NCBI RefSeq assembly: GCF_902167635.1
Contig: NZ_CABHMS010000007.1
Coordinates: 62,001 to 126,000, forward strand
DNA: 64,000 nucleotides
Direction of reading: 5' to 3'
Origin: Chitinophaga vietnamensis
GTDB lineage: Bacteria; Bacteroidota; Bacteroidia; Chitinophagales; Chitinophagaceae
Shown here: positions 62,513 to 64,000 of the stretch, one piece after another
Numbering within the stretch: position 1 is the stretch's first letter
How the letters are laid out: each line of letters starts with the position of its first letter
Program-made: the position numbers and the translations under genes
The notes under the pieces: model-generated
Seen by the model: the letters and a program-made list of their open reading frames with translations, nothing else
What the model was told of the DNA's origin: nothing
Databases searched by the model: none

Positions 62513-63011
62513 ATGGCGCCCCGATGGGGCGCTGGCGCGGAGATGCACCAATGCTACCAATATTTCGCCCCTACGGGGCGGAACGTATATGCCCGTAGGG
62601 GCGGCATAGCGGTAAAACACAAAGAACAAACATCAATATGCCCCGTAGGGGCAACATATTGGTAGAAACACGAATAACAAACACCATACGCCCCGTAGGG
62701 GCAACATATTGGTAGAAACACAAAGAACAAATATCAATATGCCCCGTAGGGGCAACATATTGGTAGAAACACAAAGAACAAATATCAATATGCCCCGTAG
62801 GGGCAACATATTGGTAGAAACACAAAGAACAAATATCAATATGCCCCGTAGGGGCAACATATTGGTAGAAACACAAAGAACAAATATCAATATGCCCCGT
62901 AGGGCAACATATTGGTAGAAACACAAAGAGCAAATATCAATATGCCCCGTAGGGGCAACATATTGGTAGAAACACGAAGAACAAACACCATACGCCCCGT
63001 AGGGGCGGCAT
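62513..63011. repeat. Tandem array of 50-51-bp hairpin units
   Basis: The hairpin core GCCCCGTAGGGGC occurs at 62640, 62690, 62741, 62792, 62843, 62894 (one G deleted), 62944 and 62994. More divergent relatives (GCGCCCCGATGGGGCGC and others) precede it from 62513. The units are nearly identical. Each also has CATATTG and CAATATG at its two ends, so neighbouring cores can pair in more than one way. The array fills the gap between the DUF4838 and TetR genes, which contains no supported gene. Confidence 0.95.
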
Positions 63012-63089
63012 ATAACATTCTCCAAACCCGCGCCCCGCGCGATGTTCCGGCCCTGCCCGGGCCTTATTCTTCTCTTTCCCAAAAAAATA

Positions 63090-63122
63090 TTTGGAAATAA
63101 TAAACACCGTTCAGTATATTTG
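63090..63122 (+). promoter_or_regulatory. Promoter of the TetR gene
   Basis: TTTG at 63090-63093 and TATATTTG at 63115-63122 are separated by 21 bp, matching the TTTG-N19/21-TAnnTTTG Bacteroidota promoter. It ends 18 bp before the GTG start at 63141 and overlaps the operator-like site. Confidence 0.7.
63101..63120 (+). promoter_or_regulatory. TetR operator-like site, copy 1
   Basis: TAAACACCGTTCAGTATATT lies between the two promoter elements, where a bound repressor would block polymerase. Two further copies lie before the efflux gene. Confidence 0.6.
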
Positions 63123-63140
63123 CACTGTAAACATTTCAAC

Positions 63141-63764
63141 GTGGGAATATCAGAAAGAAAAGAACGTGAGAAAGCAGAAATGCGGAGGCGTATCGTAGAT
63201 GCTGCCATCAAAATGTTTGTGGAAGAAGGATATGAAAAAGTATCTATCCGCAAGATAGCCGATGAGATTGAATACAGTCCGGCTACGCTGTATCTCTACT
63301 ATAAGGACAAAGACGAGCTGCTGTACGATGTGCAGCGCGAAGCCTTCGATTACCTGGCGGCATCTTTCCGCGAAAAAGTAACCGCCAAAGATCCTTTTAA
63401 ACGCCTGGAGCAATTGGGGATGGCCTATACACAGTTCTCCTACGATCATCCCGAGATGTATGATCTCATGTTCATCATCAAAGCGCCGATGAATACCGTA
63501 GAAGAAGAAGAGAGCTGGAAGAACGGAGAAGATGCCTTCTCCTTCCTGGAACAAACCGTTGCAGCGTGTATCAAGCAAAAACTTATCCGCTTCAAAGACC
63601 CGATGATGGCCTCTTTGTCGATATGGAGCTTCGTACACGGCCTGGTGAGCCTGAACCTCCGCTGCCGTATCAAAGTATCGCAGCTGGCGGAAGATCAGGT
63701 GCGGCCTTTCACAGAAGCCGCTGTTAAAGAATACCTCCGGATGATCAAAGCACCATCAGCATAA
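63141..63764 (+). CDS. TetR/AcrR family transcriptional regulator
   Basis: A 207-residue repressor. The N-terminal helix-turn-helix (IVDAAIKMFVEEGYEKVSIRKIADEIEYSPATLYLYYKDKDELL region) is typical of the TetR family, and the C-terminal ligand domain is unassigned. GTG at 63141 is chosen because it lies just downstream of the promoter; the longer frame would include the promoter itself. It is followed by its own terminator and then an outer-membrane efflux gene. Shared 20-bp sites suggest it represses itself and that gene. Confidence 0.9.
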   Translation: MGISERKEREKAEMRRRIVDAAIKMFVEEGYEKVSIRKIADEIEYSPATLYLYYKDKDELLYDVQREAFDYLAASFREKVTAKDPFKRLEQLGMAYTQFSYDHPEMYDLMFIIKAPMNTVEEEESWKNGEDAFSFLEQTVAACIKQKLIRFKDPMMASLSIWSFVHGLVSLNLRCRIKVSQLAEDQVRPFTEAAVKEYLRMIKAPSA

Positions 63765-63787
63765 AAAGCCCGCGGGCTTTTTTTTAG
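63765..63787 (+). terminator. TetR gene terminator
   Basis: The palindrome AAAGCCCGCGGGCTTT is followed by a T-run directly after the stop codon. Confidence 0.85.
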
Positions 63788-63796
63788 CGAGAGAAT

Positions 63797-63816
63797 TAAA
63801 CACCGTTCAGTATATC
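63797..63816 (+). promoter_or_regulatory. TetR operator-like site, copy 2
   Basis: TAAACACCGTTCAGTATATC is identical to copy 1 in 19 of 20 positions. It lies about 66 bp before the efflux gene start. Confidence 0.6.
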
Positions 63817-63866
63817 AACAACGATTACGCCAAAGCCGCTACAGGCTTTATTTTTTTCGATATCAA

Positions 63867-63886
63867 TAAACACTGTTCATTATGTC
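63867..63886 (+). promoter_or_regulatory. TetR operator-like site, copy 3
   Basis: TAAACACTGTTCATTATGTC matches the other two copies apart from a few changes and overlaps the ATG of the efflux gene at 63882. Binding there would block transcription just after its start. Confidence 0.5.
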
Positions 63887-64000
63887 AACATTAATTACAA
63901 AAGGAGCATTGTTAACAGGCCTGCTCATAGCCAGTTTCAGCACCTTTGCCCAGAACACTGTGTTGGACCAATACATACAGGAAGCCTTCAACAACAATAA
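63882..64000 (+). CDS. TolC-family outer-membrane efflux protein (N-terminal part)
   Basis: An open frame runs to the window end. It starts with a signal peptide (MSTLITKGALLTGLLIASFS, cleaved after FAQ), then NTVLDQYIQEAFNNN, the usual opening helix of TolC-type channels. It is cut by the window edge. It lies downstream of the TetR gene and the shared operator-like sites, the standard arrangement for a TetR-controlled efflux operon. Confidence 0.7.
   Translation, partial: MSTLITKGALLTGLLIASFSTFAQNTVLDQYIQEAFNNN

Noticed and set aside
62640-63006. Possible CRISPR array
   Set aside because: The sequence between hairpin cores is nearly identical in every unit, so there are no variable spacers, and no cas gene is nearby.
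63042-63140. Upstream extension of the TetR protein
   Set aside because: It would place the promoter and operator inside the coding region; GTG 63141 fits the family start.
62571-63253. Open frames across the hairpin array (both strands)
   Set aside because: They arise from a 51-bp unit being a multiple of three; the products are repetitive and lack any domain, and frame is lost at the one-base deletion near 62900.

Overview
The window looks like chromosomal DNA of a Bacteroidota bacterium, most likely a Chitinophaga-type member of Chitinophagaceae. This is an inference from gene content: an ECF sigma/FecR/SusC/SusD set, tandem DUF3857 proteins, a DUF4838 glycosidase-like lipoprotein, a CzcA-TolC fusion, bacterial homogentisate dioxygenase and many zf-HC2 and PAS signalling proteins. 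Several starts have the Bacteroidota promoter signature (TTG or TTTG, about 20 bp, then TAnnTTTG). I see no tRNA, rRNA, insertion sequence, prophage or CRISPR array.

Layout. 1-816 is a perfect inverted repeat that begins at the window edge, probably a fold-back. 448-4596 (minus strand) is a TAT-anchored GMC dehydrogenase operon with two paralogous flavoproteins. 4744-6575 holds an L,D-transpeptidase and two uncharacterised genes. 6871-9205 (minus) is the tyrosine catabolism pair hppD/hmgA. 9778-16473 (plus) is a threonine operon (a Thr/Ile leader peptide, thrA, thrB, thrC), then a TPR lipoprotein and rpe. 16454-19501 (minus) is a histidine kinase/response regulator pair. 19702-22628 (plus) holds purE, a phoH-like gene, a DUF4878 lipoprotein and ppa. 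23595-26305 (plus) is a tandem pair of sigma/zf-HC2 modules. 26370-29553 (minus) is a guanine deaminase gene and clpB. 29757-41541 holds a beta-helix/PDZ protein, an orphan betaine-binding lipoprotein, a DUF937-OmpA fusion, two DUF3857 proteins, queG, a DUF4350 protein, a candidate leader or small RNA, and a small hydrolase. 41732-50260 (plus) is a Sus-type locus ending in a phosphodiesterase-alkaline phosphatase fusion. 50372-57151 (minus) is a HAD protein and a heavy-metal RND efflux operon. 57276-62495 holds a YncE-like propeller, a PAS-like protein facing a degenerate histidine kinase, and a DUF4838 lipoprotein. 62513-63011 is a tandem hairpin array. The window ends with a TetR regulator and the start of a TolC-type efflux gene that share a repeated 20-bp operator-like site.

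The most unusual feature is a set of long intergenic palindromes. They are built from roughly 8-bp periodic AT-rich units and fill the gaps between many genes. The extreme case is a 204-bp element with two 98-bp arms that occupies almost exactly the space between two convergent stop codons. A second one has 50-bp arms that run into both flanking coding ends and shares sequence with the first. Two other regulatory candidates stand out: the threonine leader before thrA, and a roughly 130-nt promoter-to-terminator transcript unit before the gene at 40996.
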